DNA of 64,000 nt, from positions 1,426,001-1,490,000 of the forward strand of contig NZ_CP076563.1 in NCBI RefSeq assembly GCF_044357945.1. Reading direction: 5' to 3'. The notes under the pieces were generated by a model. The model had not been told where the DNA came from. It searched no databases and worked only from the letters and a program-made list of their open reading frames with translations. This DNA comes from QAND01 sp003150225. GTDB taxonomy: Bacteria; Bacillota; Clostridia; Christensenellales; QAND01. Below, piece by piece: positions 41,879-52,267 of this stretch; the stretch's first letter is position 1, and each line of letters starts with the position of its first letter. The position numbers and the translations under genes were made by a program.

Positions 41879-42042
41879 AAAATATAAATTGGAACGCGAA
41901 CCGTTCTCCCAATTGTGAAAAGATGTGCTATAATAACGGGTATCCCATTTTAGGGACGCGTTTCGGTCCGGGCTCGGCATCGGCAGCCGGAACTGCCCCA
42001 GCTCTGGACGGGCATTCTATTTGTAACGATTGGATGGTTTTT

Positions 42043-42762
42043 ATGAAGATTGAAGTATATGCTTCCAATACCCATGTGTCCAAAAAGGATATGGACGGCA
42101 AGGTAGTGGTGGCGGTGGATACCCTGAGGGCCGCTACCACCATCATCACCGCGCTGCACAATGGCTGCGCCCAGATCATCCCGGTGGAGGATGTGGAAAA
42201 GGCCATGGAGCTGGCTGCCAACATGCAGCTGAATAACGCGGTATTGGGTGGGGAGCGCAACGCCAAGAAGCTGCCGGGGTTCGATTTCGGAAACTCTCCG
42301 CTGGAGTACGTTCCCGAGGCCATTGCAGATAAAACCCTGATTCTTTCCACCACCAACGGCACCGCCACCATCGCCCGCGCCGTCGACGCCAAGCGGCTGT
42401 ATATCGGGGCCTTGATCAACGCTACCGCTCTGGTGGAGGAGCTGGTCCGCCTGGGAGAGGACTTCACCATCCTCTGCTCCGGAACCCATGGCAAGTTTTC
42501 CACCGATGATATCCTCACCGCCGGCTGCTTCATCCATCTGATCCGCCAGCGGAAGGTGCCCCTGGAGCTGGACGACCTGGGCCGGGTGGCAGAGGATCTT
42601 TACAACCGGGCCAAAAAGGGCGTTCCCAAGGCGCTGCAGGGTTCCGCTCATTTTGAGCGGCTGATGTCTTTAGGCCTGGCCCAGGATCTGGATTATTGCT
42701 TGACCCAGGATATCACCGATGTGGTCCCCGTGTTTCGGGATGGCCGCATCGTGTTACAATAG
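42043..42762 (+). CDS. 2-phosphosulfolactate phosphatase family protein (ComB-like)
   Basis: This protein has 239 residues from the ATG at 42043. Family motifs are VVAVDTLRAATTIITAL at the N-terminus, LGGERNAKKLPGFDFGNSP, LSTTNGTATI and GTHGKFSTDDILTAG. The Mg-dependent enzyme ComB removes phosphate from 2-phosphosulfolactate in coenzyme M synthesis. No other coenzyme M gene is visible here, so the bacterial role is uncertain. An extended -10 (TGCTATAAT) lies about 100 bp upstream. Longer in-frame starts overlap spmB and are rejected. Confidence 0.85.
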   Translation: MKIEVYASNTHVSKKDMDGKVVVAVDTLRAATTIITALHNGCAQIIPVEDVEKAMELAANMQLNNAVLGGERNAKKLPGFDFGNSPLEYVPEAIADKTLILSTTNGTATIARAVDAKRLYIGALINATALVEELVRLGEDFTILCSGTHGKFSTDDILTAGCFIHLIRQRKVPLELDDLGRVAEDLYNRAKKGVPKALQGSAHFERLMSLGLAQDLDYCLTQDITDVVPVFRDGRIVLQ

Positions 42763-42789
42763 AAAAACATCTAAGCTTAGGAGGACGCC

Positions 42790-44738
<1,949 letters not shown>

Positions 44739-44742
<4 letters not shown>

Positions 44743-45506
44743 TCGACTCCCACTGCCACCTTTTGGAGGAGCGCTTTGATTCGGACCGGGAGGAACTCAT
44801 TGCCGGCCTGGGCGGGGCGGGAGTATCCGCTGTCATCGAGGCAGGAACCAATCTTGCGGATAGCGTTCAGGCCCGGGACTTGAGCCGGGCCCACCCCATG
44901 ATCTACTTTCTGGCAGGGGTGCATCCCCATGAGGTTGCCGGCGTGCCGGAGAATTATCTTGGCCGCCTAGGAGAGCTGTACCGGGACGAAAAATGCCTGG
45001 GTATCGGGGAAATCGGGTTGGATTACCACTATGATTTCTCCCCACGAGCGGTTCAGCTCCGGGTATTCGATGAACAGCTTTCCCTGGCAAAGGCTCTCTC
45101 CGCTCCCGTCTGCATCCATAGCAGGGAGGCTACCCAGCATGTGCTGGAGGGCCTAGCCCGGTACCGGGGAGAGGTCATCGGGGTGCTGCACTGCTTTTCC
45201 GGCAGCGTAGAGACCGCAAAGGCCTGTTTGGACTTAGGGTACTACATCTCTTTCGCGGGTCCAGTCACGTTCAAAAATGCCAACAAGCTCCTGGATGTGG
45301 CTAAAATGGTGCCGGATGACCGGATCCTGATCGAGACCGACAGTCCCTACCTGGCCCCTGTCCCCATGCGGGGAAAGCGGAACCAGCCCGCCTTTGTGGC
45401 CCATACCCTGGACCGGCTCTGTGAGCTGCGAAATCAGAACCGGGAGGCGTTGGAGCGGCTGACGGAGGAAAATACCCAGAGACTATACGGGAAGATGGTG
45501 AAGTAA
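44739..45506 (+). CDS. tatD: TatD-family metal-dependent DNase/hydrolase
   Basis: This TIM-barrel hydrolase has 255 residues. Metal ligands are seen in MIDSHCHL (N-terminus), GIGEIGLDYHYD, PVCIHSREA, LHCFSGS and ETDSPYLAPVPMRGKRN. It is a 3'-5' nuclease-type family member associated with DNA repair and turnover. It is coupled to metG and one base upstream of the radical SAM gene. Confidence 0.94.
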
Positions 45507-45507
45507 T

Positions 45508-46116
45508 ATGGAACGCAGCGATGTTTACGCGTATCCCTATGAGGGAAATCTCTATATCAATCTGACCAACCGCTGTACCAACAACTGTGAATTTTGCGTC
45601 CGCCGCGGCGCTGATGGGGTGGGCGGCCACTACCTGTGGATCAAAAAGGAGCCCACCGCCCAGGAGGTCATCGCCCAGATGGACCACCTGGATCGGTATC
45701 GGGAAGTGGTGTTCTGCGGCTTTGGGGAGCCCATGATGCGCCTCCCGGAGCTTCTGGAGGTGGCGGCCTACGCCAAGGAAAAGGGAAAATATACCCGGAT
45801 CAACACCAACGGCCAGGCCAACCTCATCTACGGCCGGGACGTGACCCCGGACCTTGCCGGCCTCATCGACTGCGTGTCCATCAGCCTCAACATGGGGGAT
45901 GCCCAGTCCTATGAGGACCTGTGCCACAGCCGGTTTGGGCTGGAAGCCTTCCCTGGCCTATTGTCTTTTGCAAAGGCGGCTAAGGAGCATGTGCCGGAGG
46001 TGATCCTTTCGGTGGTGGATACCATCGGTGAGGCGGAGATTGAAAAATGCCGGAAGCTTGCGGAGGCCTGCGGCGTCCCCCTTCGGGTGCGCGCCTTTAT
46101 CGAGCCGGAGCGGTGA
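45508..46116 (+). CDS. TatD-associated radical SAM protein
   Basis: This protein has 202 residues with the radical SAM CxxxCxxC motif (CTNNCEFC, about residues 26-33), the GGE-like motif in FCGFGEPMMR and later barrel strands TRINTNGQ and SISLNMGD. It is short for the superfamily and lacks auxiliary cluster domains. Small radical SAM proteins next to tatD form a recognised family in Clostridia; no reaction is known. It ends the metG operon. Confidence 0.88.
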   Translation: MERSDVYAYPYEGNLYINLTNRCTNNCEFCVRRGADGVGGHYLWIKKEPTAQEVIAQMDHLDRYREVVFCGFGEPMMRLPELLEVAAYAKEKGKYTRINTNGQANLIYGRDVTPDLAGLIDCVSISLNMGDAQSYEDLCHSRFGLEAFPGLLSFAKAAKEHVPEVILSVVDTIGEAEIEKCRKLAEACGVPLRVRAFIEPER

Positions 46117-46125
46117 ACGAAGAAC

Positions 46126-46166
46126 AACGCAAAAAAAGACCCGGATGTTCCGGGTCTTTTTTTGCG
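46126..46166. terminator. Bidirectional terminator between the metG operon and the peptidase gene
   Basis: The stem AAAAAAAGACCCGGA/TCCGGGTCTTTTTTT has a TGT loop and lies between convergent genes. Confidence 0.88.
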
Positions 46167-46171
46167 TCCAT

Positions 46172-46861
46172 TCAATCCCGGCGGGAGCCGGTGATGGCCA
46201 GTAGGCGCAAAAATTGCAGGAGGGACAGCAGAAAACTGGCGATGTAGGTGAGGGCCGCCGCCCGCAGCACCTTCTGAGCCCCCTGAACCTCCCCGTAATC
46301 CAGATAGCCCTCCGCCGCCAGAATATCGGTAGCCCGGCGGGAGGCGTTAAACTCCACCGGCAGGGTGATGAGCTGAAACACAATGGCGGTGGCGTATAGG
46401 ATGAGGGCTACGTCGTATAGAGCCGCCACCTCCAGCAAAAGGCCGGCCAGCAGCAGGGGGATGGCCAGGCTGCTGGCAATCCGCACCACCGGGAAGATGG
46501 CGTTGCGCACCTTCAAAAAGGCGTAACCCTTGCCGTGCTGGATGGCATGTCCCGCCTCATGGGCGGCGATGCCCAGGGCGGAGATGGAGCTGGAGCCGTA
46601 AATCCCCTCCGATAGGCGTAGAACCCTGGCGCGGGGATCATAGTGGTCGGTCAGATGGCCGGCGGTGGGCTCCACTTGTACCCCATGGAGGCCGGCGTCG
46701 TCCAAAATCCGGCGAGCCACGGTATGGGCAGGGAGGCCGCCATGGGTGGCCACAGCGCTATATTTGCGATAGGTGGAGGAAACATAGGATTGGGCGAAAA
46801 GCGCCAACAAAATCCCGGGGATCAGAATCAACAGGGTGGAATCCCAGAAGAAGTATGGCAT
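46172..46861 (-). CDS. Membrane zinc metallopeptidase, YugP family
   Basis: This protein has 229 residues. An N-terminal membrane segment is followed by the catalytic HEAGHAIQH (HExxH, about residue 123-127), NAIFPVVRIASS, two to three more membrane helices and the tail motif LPVEFNASRRATDILA. This is the DUF-type neutral zinc metallopeptidase family represented by B. subtilis YugP. The active site faces the membrane surface; substrates are unknown. Stand-alone gene. Confidence 0.9.
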   Translation of the reverse strand: MPYFFWDSTLLILIPGILLALFAQSYVSSTYRKYSAVATHGGLPAHTVARRILDDAGLHGVQVEPTAGHLTDHYDPRARVLRLSEGIYGSSSISALGIAAHEAGHAIQHGKGYAFLKVRNAIFPVVRIASSLAIPLLLAGLLLEVAALYDVALILYATAIVFQLITLPVEFNASRRATDILAAEGYLDYGEVQGAQKVLRAAALTYIASFLLSLLQFLRLLAITGSRRD

Positions 46862-46933
46862 GGATAATCCTTTCTTTTAGAAGATTGACGCCTATTGTAG
46901 CAGACGGAGGGCGCCCGCGCAAGAGAGCAGACG

Positions 46934-47983
46934 TCAAAACTCATCGGGGTCCTCCTCCTGTATGTTGTCCACCAGGCCGTTCTTTAATGTAAAGACCAGG
47001 GTATTGAGGGTATAGCAATTCTCCTCCTTGGGGTAGGATAGGGTAAGGGCCACCCGGCTTCCGTTTTCCCGGTACAGGGGGCGGATATCGTGAAAATCGC
47101 CGATGAAACCGGCCAGGCCAGAACCATCGATCTGCTCCCGTAAGGAGGGGGTTAGGAGGCCCATGGCCTCCTCCACCAGGCCCAGTTTAACGCTTTGGCA
47201 TAGGCCGATGCAAAGCTGAGGGCCATTTAGCTGCCGTCGCTGACTGGAGAAATACCCATAGGAACCGGATTCCTGGAGCTTGCCGTTTTCCATGCGATAG
47301 ATTCGCTGATACTGATGGCCGGACAGATCCCCCAGGCTCTCAAGGGTGTAGAGAACCCCCTGCCGGAATTCCCCCTGGGCGTAGTCGTCCACAATGGGAG
47401 CGTAGTCCTCCCGGGCGGAGAACACCAAAAACCGATGCCCACAGGGGCCTTGGCCGGTAAGGATCAGGTCGTCGTGGGTGCAGGAGAAGGGATGGGCCAT
47501 GAGCCTTCCATCGGTGAGATCCCGGGGCGCGTGGAGGGCGATCATCACATCGCTTTTGGGATCCTCTACCGCCACCCGAAGGCCATTTTCCCGGTATAGG
47601 GTGGCGACATAGGTGCCGCGCTCTCCCCGCAGCTCCACCCGGCTGAGGCCGTAGGGCACCGAGGGCTCCGGGGCGGGGGGCAGAAGGGGCAGCGTTACCG
47701 ACAGCTCAATCAGGCCGGAGGGAGCGCAGTATGCTTCCACCCCTTGGGGCAGCGGCCCTGTGAGGGCCCCATCCTCCAGCCAGAGGCGGATGGCCCGGGG
47801 CAGCAGCGCCCCTTCCTGAGGCTGTACAAGAGGGGTTATCGTAAGGTAGCAGGGGCCGTTGGGCGCGACGGGGACGGCAGGGGAATCGTCGGTTTCCCCG
47901 ATGAGGGTGCTGCCCAGGGTGATGAGACAGTTGACGCCGGGGCAGGAGATCATCAAAACCGGAAGGGCGTATGCGGGGGTCAT
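46934..47983 (-). CDS. Protein of unknown function, all-beta-looking
   Basis: This protein has 349 residues from the ATG at 47983, chosen because AGGAG lies about 9 nt upstream; a TTG three codons earlier overlaps that site. The N-terminal part is rich in Pro and in short strand-like segments (CYLTITPLVQPQ, GLIELSVTLPLLPPAP). The middle has FLVFSAREDYAPIVDDYAQG, GVLYTLESLGDLSGHQYQRI and a C-terminal LNTLVFTLKNGLVDN. I see no signal peptide, membrane helix or catalytic motif. I do not recognise it. Confidence 0.65.
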   Translation of the reverse strand: MTPAYALPVLMISCPGVNCLITLGSTLIGETDDSPAVPVAPNGPCYLTITPLVQPQEGALLPRAIRLWLEDGALTGPLPQGVEAYCAPSGLIELSVTLPLLPPAPEPSVPYGLSRVELRGERGTYVATLYRENGLRVAVEDPKSDVMIALHAPRDLTDGRLMAHPFSCTHDDLILTGQGPCGHRFLVFSAREDYAPIVDDYAQGEFRQGVLYTLESLGDLSGHQYQRIYRMENGKLQESGSYGYFSSQRRQLNGPQLCIGLCQSVKLGLVEEAMGLLTPSLREQIDGSGLAGFIGDFHDIRPLYRENGSRVALTLSYPKEENCYTLNTLVFTLKNGLVDNIQEEDPDEF

Positions 47984-48109
47984 GGAAATCAACTCCTATC
48001 GGAATAGCTTATGCAGAGTCTCCCGCCCATATCCCACTCCATGGGTTCAAGAGGAGGGACAACCACCCGCCGGTATGCTATAATGAGAAAAAAACTTGGG
48101 AGGCAGAAC

Positions 48110-49492
48110 ATGGCGCAGAAGATCATGCCGCTGTTACGGCATCCGGATGCCTATATGGAAAAAGAGGTTACCCTCATGGGCCGGGTGCGGTCGGTGCGGG
48201 ATATGAAATCCGTGGTGTTTTTAAACCTATGGGATGGAAGCTGCCTGGGGGATATCCAGGTGGTGGGAGCCGAGGAGATCGGCCGTCAGATGAGCCGGTG
48301 CTCCACCGGAGACGTGGTGGAAGCCACCGGGCGGGTGGTGGCTTCGGCCGGGGGCAAACAGGCGGTCGAGCTAAGCTGCCAGAGGTTTGCCGTGCTGTCC
48401 AAATGCCCCAGCGATTATCCCCTTCAGAAGAAGCGCCATTCCCTGGAATATTTGCGGACCATCGGCCATCTGCGGCCCAGGACCAACACCTATTACGCCG
48501 CCTTTAAGGTGCGAAGCCTTCTGTGCCATGCCATCCATCAGTTCTTCCGGGAAGAGGGGTTTGTATACGTCCATACGCCGCTCATCACCGGCAGCGATTG
48601 TGAAGGCGCCGGAGAGATGTTCCAGGTGACCACCCTGGATCTGGAGAACCCCCCTCGGACGGAGGACGGTCAAGTGGATTACAGCCAGGACTTCTTCGGC
48701 AAAAAGACCCATCTGACGGTGAGCGGCCAGCTCAACGTGGAGGCCTTTGCCCTGGCCTATGGGGATTGCTATACCTTTGGCCCTACCTTCCGGGCGGAGA
48801 ACAGCAACACCGCACGCCATGCGGCGGAGTTCTGGATGGTGGAACCCGAGATGGCCTTCTGCGACCTTATGGGCAATATGGACAACGCCCAGCGGATGAT
48901 CAAATCCTGCGCGAACTATGTGCTGGAAAACGGCGCTGAGGAGATGGAGTTCTTCGACCGGTTCATCGCCAAAGGGGTGATCGACCGGCTGGATGCCGTC
49001 CGTACCGCGGATTTCGGCCATGTGACCTACACCGAGGCCATCAATCTTCTGCAAAAGGCCGACGAGAAGTTCAACTATCCTGTAAGCTGGGGGATCGACC
49101 TGCAGACCGAGCACGAGCGGTATCTCTGTGAGAAGGTCTTCCACCGTCCGGTGTTCGTTACCGACTACCCCAAGGAGATCAAGGCCTTCTACATGCGGAT
49201 GAACGAGGACGGCAAAACCGTGGCCGCCATGGATCTCCTGGTCCCCGGCGTGGGGGAGATGATCGGCGGCAGCCAGCGGGAGGAACGGTACGACGTGCTG
49301 CTGGATAAGATGAAGGAGGCCGGCCTGGATGTGGACGCCTATGGCTGGTATCTGGATCTGCGGAAATACGGCGCCGTAGTCCACTCCGGCTATGGCCTGG
49401 GGCTGGAGCGGGCGGTCATGTATATGACGGGCATCGCCAATATCCGGGACGTGCTTCCCTATCCCCGGACCCCCAAGAACGCCGATTTCTAG
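48110..49492 (+). CDS. asnS: Asparaginyl-tRNA synthetase
   Basis: This class IIb synthetase has 460 residues from the ATG at 48110. The N-terminal OB-fold anticodon domain (1-100) has VTLMGRVRSVRDMKSVVFLN. The catalytic domain has motif 1 FFREEGFVYVHTPLI, motif 2 around TFRAENSNTARHAAEFWMVE and motif 3 GYGLGLERAVMYMTG. The AEFWMVEPE form distinguishes AsnRS from AspRS. An extended -10 (TGCTATAAT) lies just upstream. Longer in-frame starts overlap that promoter. Confidence 0.95.
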   Translation: MAQKIMPLLRHPDAYMEKEVTLMGRVRSVRDMKSVVFLNLWDGSCLGDIQVVGAEEIGRQMSRCSTGDVVEATGRVVASAGGKQAVELSCQRFAVLSKCPSDYPLQKKRHSLEYLRTIGHLRPRTNTYYAAFKVRSLLCHAIHQFFREEGFVYVHTPLITGSDCEGAGEMFQVTTLDLENPPRTEDGQVDYSQDFFGKKTHLTVSGQLNVEAFALAYGDCYTFGPTFRAENSNTARHAAEFWMVEPEMAFCDLMGNMDNAQRMIKSCANYVLENGAEEMEFFDRFIAKGVIDRLDAVRTADFGHVTYTEAINLLQKADEKFNYPVSWGIDLQTEHERYLCEKVFHRPVFVTDYPKEIKAFYMRMNEDGKTVAAMDLLVPGVGEMIGGSQREERYDVLLDKMKEAGLDVDAYGWYLDLRKYGAVVHSGYGLGLERAVMYMTGIANIRDVLPYPRTPKNADF

Positions 49493-49532
49493 CGTTCTAT
49501 CCCCTATATTGCTGTCATAGGATATACTACAC

Positions 49533-49567
49533 GAAAGCGGAAACAGTAGGAGGTTTCCGCTTTTTTC
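49533..49567 (+). terminator. Terminator of asnS
   Basis: The stem AGCGGAAAC/GTTTCCGCT has loop AGTAGGAG and is followed by T6. Confidence 0.85.
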
Positions 49568-49673
49568 TGTCCCAAAAGACGGGGGCGCCGCCTTGGAATT
49601 GCCTCTTAAAAATGGAATAAATATGGGAATCGCGTCAATAATAGGTCTGTAATCAAAGACAGGGGGAACGAGT

Positions 49674-50312
49674 ATGACCCAGATAGCAAAGAAATCCGCC
49701 CGGCAGGGCTGGCAGGAGGAGGAACGGCAGCTTTTGTATGAGCGGGTGCGGACGGCCCGGGAGCAGGGGCAGCCTCTGCGCTCCGCCTTTGAGAGCATTG
49801 CCCAGGCTACGGGGCGGAAGCCCAACAGCGTGCGCAACTACTACTACGCCGCCGTGAAGGAGGGAGAGCTCACGGTGCCCGGCGACCAAAACGCCTTTAC
49901 CCCCTTTACCCAGGAGGAGATCGAAACCCTCATTGAGACGGTGCTCTCCGCCCAAGCCCATGGGATCAGCGTGCGGAGCATCACCATGACCATGGGGGAA
50001 GGGGATAAAAAAGCCATGCTGCGGTACCAGAACAAGTACCGGAGTATGGTAAAGAACTATCCCGAAACGGTGCTGGCGGTCTACCGACGGATGCAGGAGG
50101 AGGGCAAGGACACCTTTAACCCCTATTCCCAGCAACGGCCCCATAAGAGTGGTCGGAAGCCGGGATCCAGCCAGCCGCCCGAGGTGGACGAAACCGTCCA
50201 GGAGCTGGTGAGGACTCTCCGGGATATCAAGACCATCGACGCGGCGGCGTTTTTACAGCAGCTGGCCACCCTGGTGAGCATGGCCAGCCAGGCCCGGGAC
50301 AACGCCGGCTAA
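49674..50312 (+). CDS. Myb/SANT-like regulatory protein (RsfA-like)
   Basis: This protein has 212 residues. The N-terminal helical domain (about 10-60, GWQEEERQLLYERV ... SVRNYYYAAV) has the Trp-rich helix-turn-helix pattern of Myb/SANT domains. A second, similar helical segment covers about 80-120 (FTQEEIETLIETVL). The C-terminus is a Pro/Lys linker and a terminal helix. Proteins with this layout in spore formers include the prespore regulator RsfA. Target genes are unknown, and the sporulation role is inference. Confidence 0.65.
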   Translation: MTQIAKKSARQGWQEEERQLLYERVRTAREQGQPLRSAFESIAQATGRKPNSVRNYYYAAVKEGELTVPGDQNAFTPFTQEEIETLIETVLSAQAHGISVRSITMTMGEGDKKAMLRYQNKYRSMVKNYPETVLAVYRRMQEEGKDTFNPYSQQRPHKSGRKPGSSQPPEVDETVQELVRTLRDIKTIDAAAFLQQLATLVSMASQARDNAG

Positions 50313-50324
50313 AGAGATCCTCCT

Positions 50325-50354
50325 AAGCGGGAGCTTTGCTCCCGCGTTTTTTCT
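50325..50354 (+). terminator. Terminator after the Myb-like gene
   Basis: The stem GCGGGAG/CTCCCGC has loop CTTTG and is followed by GTTTTTTC. Confidence 0.82.
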
Positions 50355-50400
50355 TTTTGGCGTTCTGTGGTACACTGGCAGGGAAAAGAGGGGGAAGGCA

Positions 50401-51159
50401 TTGGAGCAGGAGATCAAGGGATTTTTGGATGAAAAAGGGCGGATTGCCATATGGCCCGCTAAACAGGCAAAAAAACGCATGGTAACGGCATATCTTGCCG
50501 GTAAATTCAGCGAAAGCCATGTCTATACCGAGGGGGAGGTAAATGCTCTTATCGGCGAATGGCATACCTTCGACGATTATTTTTTGCTGCGCCGGAGCCT
50601 GGTGGAGTACGGGTACCTGGATCGAAAACGGGACGGATCCGCCTACTGGGTGCGGGGCCGGACGCGCATTCAACCCTTTGCGCCGGATCAGGCCGGCGCC
50701 CTGTGCGCGCTGATACGCCGTACCATCCGCCAGGTGAATCTTAGGGACTATGGACCGGAGCGGACGGAGCGGTATGCCCTTTCCTATACGCCGGAGGGGC
50801 TGGCGGTGGCCAGCGCCAAGCGGCATATCCTGGTGGCCATGGAGGAGGAACGTATCCTGGGAACCCTGGGGATCGAACGGGCCTGGCAGGGCGCCGGGGC
50901 GGACTACTGTTTCCTTACGGTATTCGTGGAGCCTGGTGAACAGGGGAAGGGCATAGGACGCCAACTGATCCAAGCGGGAGAAGCCTATGTGAGAGGGCAG
51001 GGAGGCGCCAGCGTGCTGATCCCCTCCTCCATTACGGGCAGAGGATTCTACCGAAGGATGGGATATCTGGAGATAGACGGCCCGGAACCCGACGAGGAGG
51101 GGATCATTCCCATGAGAAAACAGCTAAAAGCACGTCCCGAGGAGGCGCCCATTGAGTAA
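50401..51159 (+). CDS. DUF2087-GNAT fusion protein
   Basis: This protein has 252 residues, starting at TTG with GAGGGGGAAGG upstream. The N-terminal domain (1-85, FLDEKGRIAIWPAKQAKK ... YTEGEVNALI ... LRRSLVEYGYLDRKRDGSAYW) matches the DUF2087 pattern, a small winged-helix-like module. The C-terminal GNAT domain (90-245) has the acetyl-CoA loop EPGEQGKGIGRQLIQAGE. DUF2087 is also found fused to ArsR-type regulators, so this may be a regulator with an acetyltransferase output. Substrate unknown. It overlaps the next gene by 8 bp. Confidence 0.8.
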   Translation: MEQEIKGFLDEKGRIAIWPAKQAKKRMVTAYLAGKFSESHVYTEGEVNALIGEWHTFDDYFLLRRSLVEYGYLDRKRDGSAYWVRGRTRIQPFAPDQAGALCALIRRTIRQVNLRDYGPERTERYALSYTPEGLAVASAKRHILVAMEEERILGTLGIERAWQGAGADYCFLTVFVEPGEQGKGIGRQLIQAGEAYVRGQGGASVLIPSSITGRGFYRRMGYLEIDGPEPDEEGIIPMRKQLKARPEEAPIE

Positions 51160-51406
51160 AAAACTGCAAAATATCCTATCCTTTGGCCTCATTGTCCTCT
51201 ACCTGTTGGCAGCAGCCATTTTCAAGGATGTTCCTCTGGTGGGGCAGCTGGGGCTGGCGGTCCTGGTATTAGGGGAGATTGGAGTCTCCGCGGCTTACTG
51301 CCTTGTTAACCGTCCCATGGAGCGAAAGGAACTCATAGGAGAGGTCGCCTTCAATGCCGTCCTGACGGCTGCGGCCGTCATTTTGGCGCTAAGCGGCCTA
51401 GTTTAG
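51152..51406 (+). CDS. Small membrane protein, unknown function
   Basis: This protein has 84 residues starting at a TTG that overlaps the end of the GNAT gene. It has three hydrophobic segments (about 8-24, 30-50 and 63-83), the first two separated by a KDVP turn. The overlap and shared base composition suggest co-expression with the GNAT fusion. No family recognised. Confidence 0.55.
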   Translation: MSKKLQNILSFGLIVLYLLAAAIFKDVPLVGQLGLAVLVLGEIGVSAAYCLVNRPMERKELIGEVAFNAVLTAAAVILALSGLV

Positions 51407-51421
51407 CAGGGTAATTTGGAA

Positions 51422-52171
51422 ATGGCAAATGAAAATATATTTACAACTAAGGTAAGGGAATATGCTGTTAGCAGACCGTCTTATGCCCCAAAGGCGATTG
51501 ATAGAATCGTATCGACAATGCTAAAGGAAGGCGATTCAATCGCTGACATCGGGTCTGGAATAGGTATTTTTTCAAAAGAATTTCTGTTGCGAGGCTATGA
51601 GGTTTTTTGTGTTGAGCCAAATGATGCAATGCGTCTAGAAGCAGAAAAAGCCTATGGAGGGAATGCATCGTTTCACTCGATTTCATCCACTGCGGAGCAG
51701 ACAAATTTGCCAGCAAATAGCATTTCACTGGTTACGGCTGCATCAGCATTTCATTGGTTTGATATCCATTCTTTTTATAAAGAATGTAAAAGGATATTAA
51801 AGCATAATGGTATCGTCTGTATCGTTGCTAACGCGCGTATCTATGATTCTTTTACAGAAAAGCAGCACCAGATTTGCAAACAATATTGCCCCAGCTACGT
51901 ATCCCTAACGCACGGCGTTGACAAGGTGCTTAGGAAAGCAGATGCTTTTTTCAAAGGGGATTTCTGTCTGGAAAGATTTTATTATCCATTGCATTATACA
52001 AAGCAGAAATTCATTGCCCGTAGTTTATCGTCTTCATATGCCCCCGAAAAAGATACTGATTATTACAAAGGATATATTCATTCATTGCAAGCGCTTCTGG
52101 ATGATACGTTTCCTGATGACGGTATCGTTATCGAAAATGAAACTGTAATGCTGTGGGGAAAATTGAGTTAA
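51422..52171 (+). CDS. Class I SAM-dependent methyltransferase, AT-rich (probably acquired)
   Basis: This protein has 249 residues from the ATG at 51422. The SAM-binding motif I is IADIGSGIGIFSKEF (residues about 40-54), followed by motif II EPNDAM and the post-motif ASAFHWFDI, the pattern of UbiE/Methyltransf_11 enzymes acting on small molecules. Codon use is clearly AT-richer than in both neighbours, suggesting recent transfer. Substrate unknown. Its own terminator follows. Confidence 0.8.
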   Translation: MANENIFTTKVREYAVSRPSYAPKAIDRIVSTMLKEGDSIADIGSGIGIFSKEFLLRGYEVFCVEPNDAMRLEAEKAYGGNASFHSISSTAEQTNLPANSISLVTAASAFHWFDIHSFYKECKRILKHNGIVCIVANARIYDSFTEKQHQICKQYCPSYVSLTHGVDKVLRKADAFFKGDFCLERFYYPLHYTKQKFIARSLSSSYAPEKDTDYYKGYIHSLQALLDDTFPDDGIVIENETVMLWGKLS

Positions 52172-52193
52172 ACAGATAGCGGCAGTAAGTTAG

Positions 52194-52238
52194 CAAAAAA
52201 CCACAGGATCGAGGGGTCTCCCGTCCTGTGGTTTTATT
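52194..52238. terminator. Bidirectional terminator between methyltransferase and decarboxylase genes
   Basis: The stem AAAACCACAGGA/TCCTGTGGTTTT has a loop of about 15 nt and T/A flanks on both sides. Confidence 0.8.
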
Positions 52239-52267
52239 TTCGGCTCCAGGGTATTCCTTTGCCCGCG

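Noticed and set aside
41446..42042. N-terminal extension of the ComB-like protein
   Set aside because: The extension is a shadow of spmB and the promoter region; family members start near MKIEVYAS.
48371..49837. Long reverse-strand frame across asnS
   Set aside because: It is antisense to a clear synthetase gene, has no family motifs and crosses the asnS terminator.
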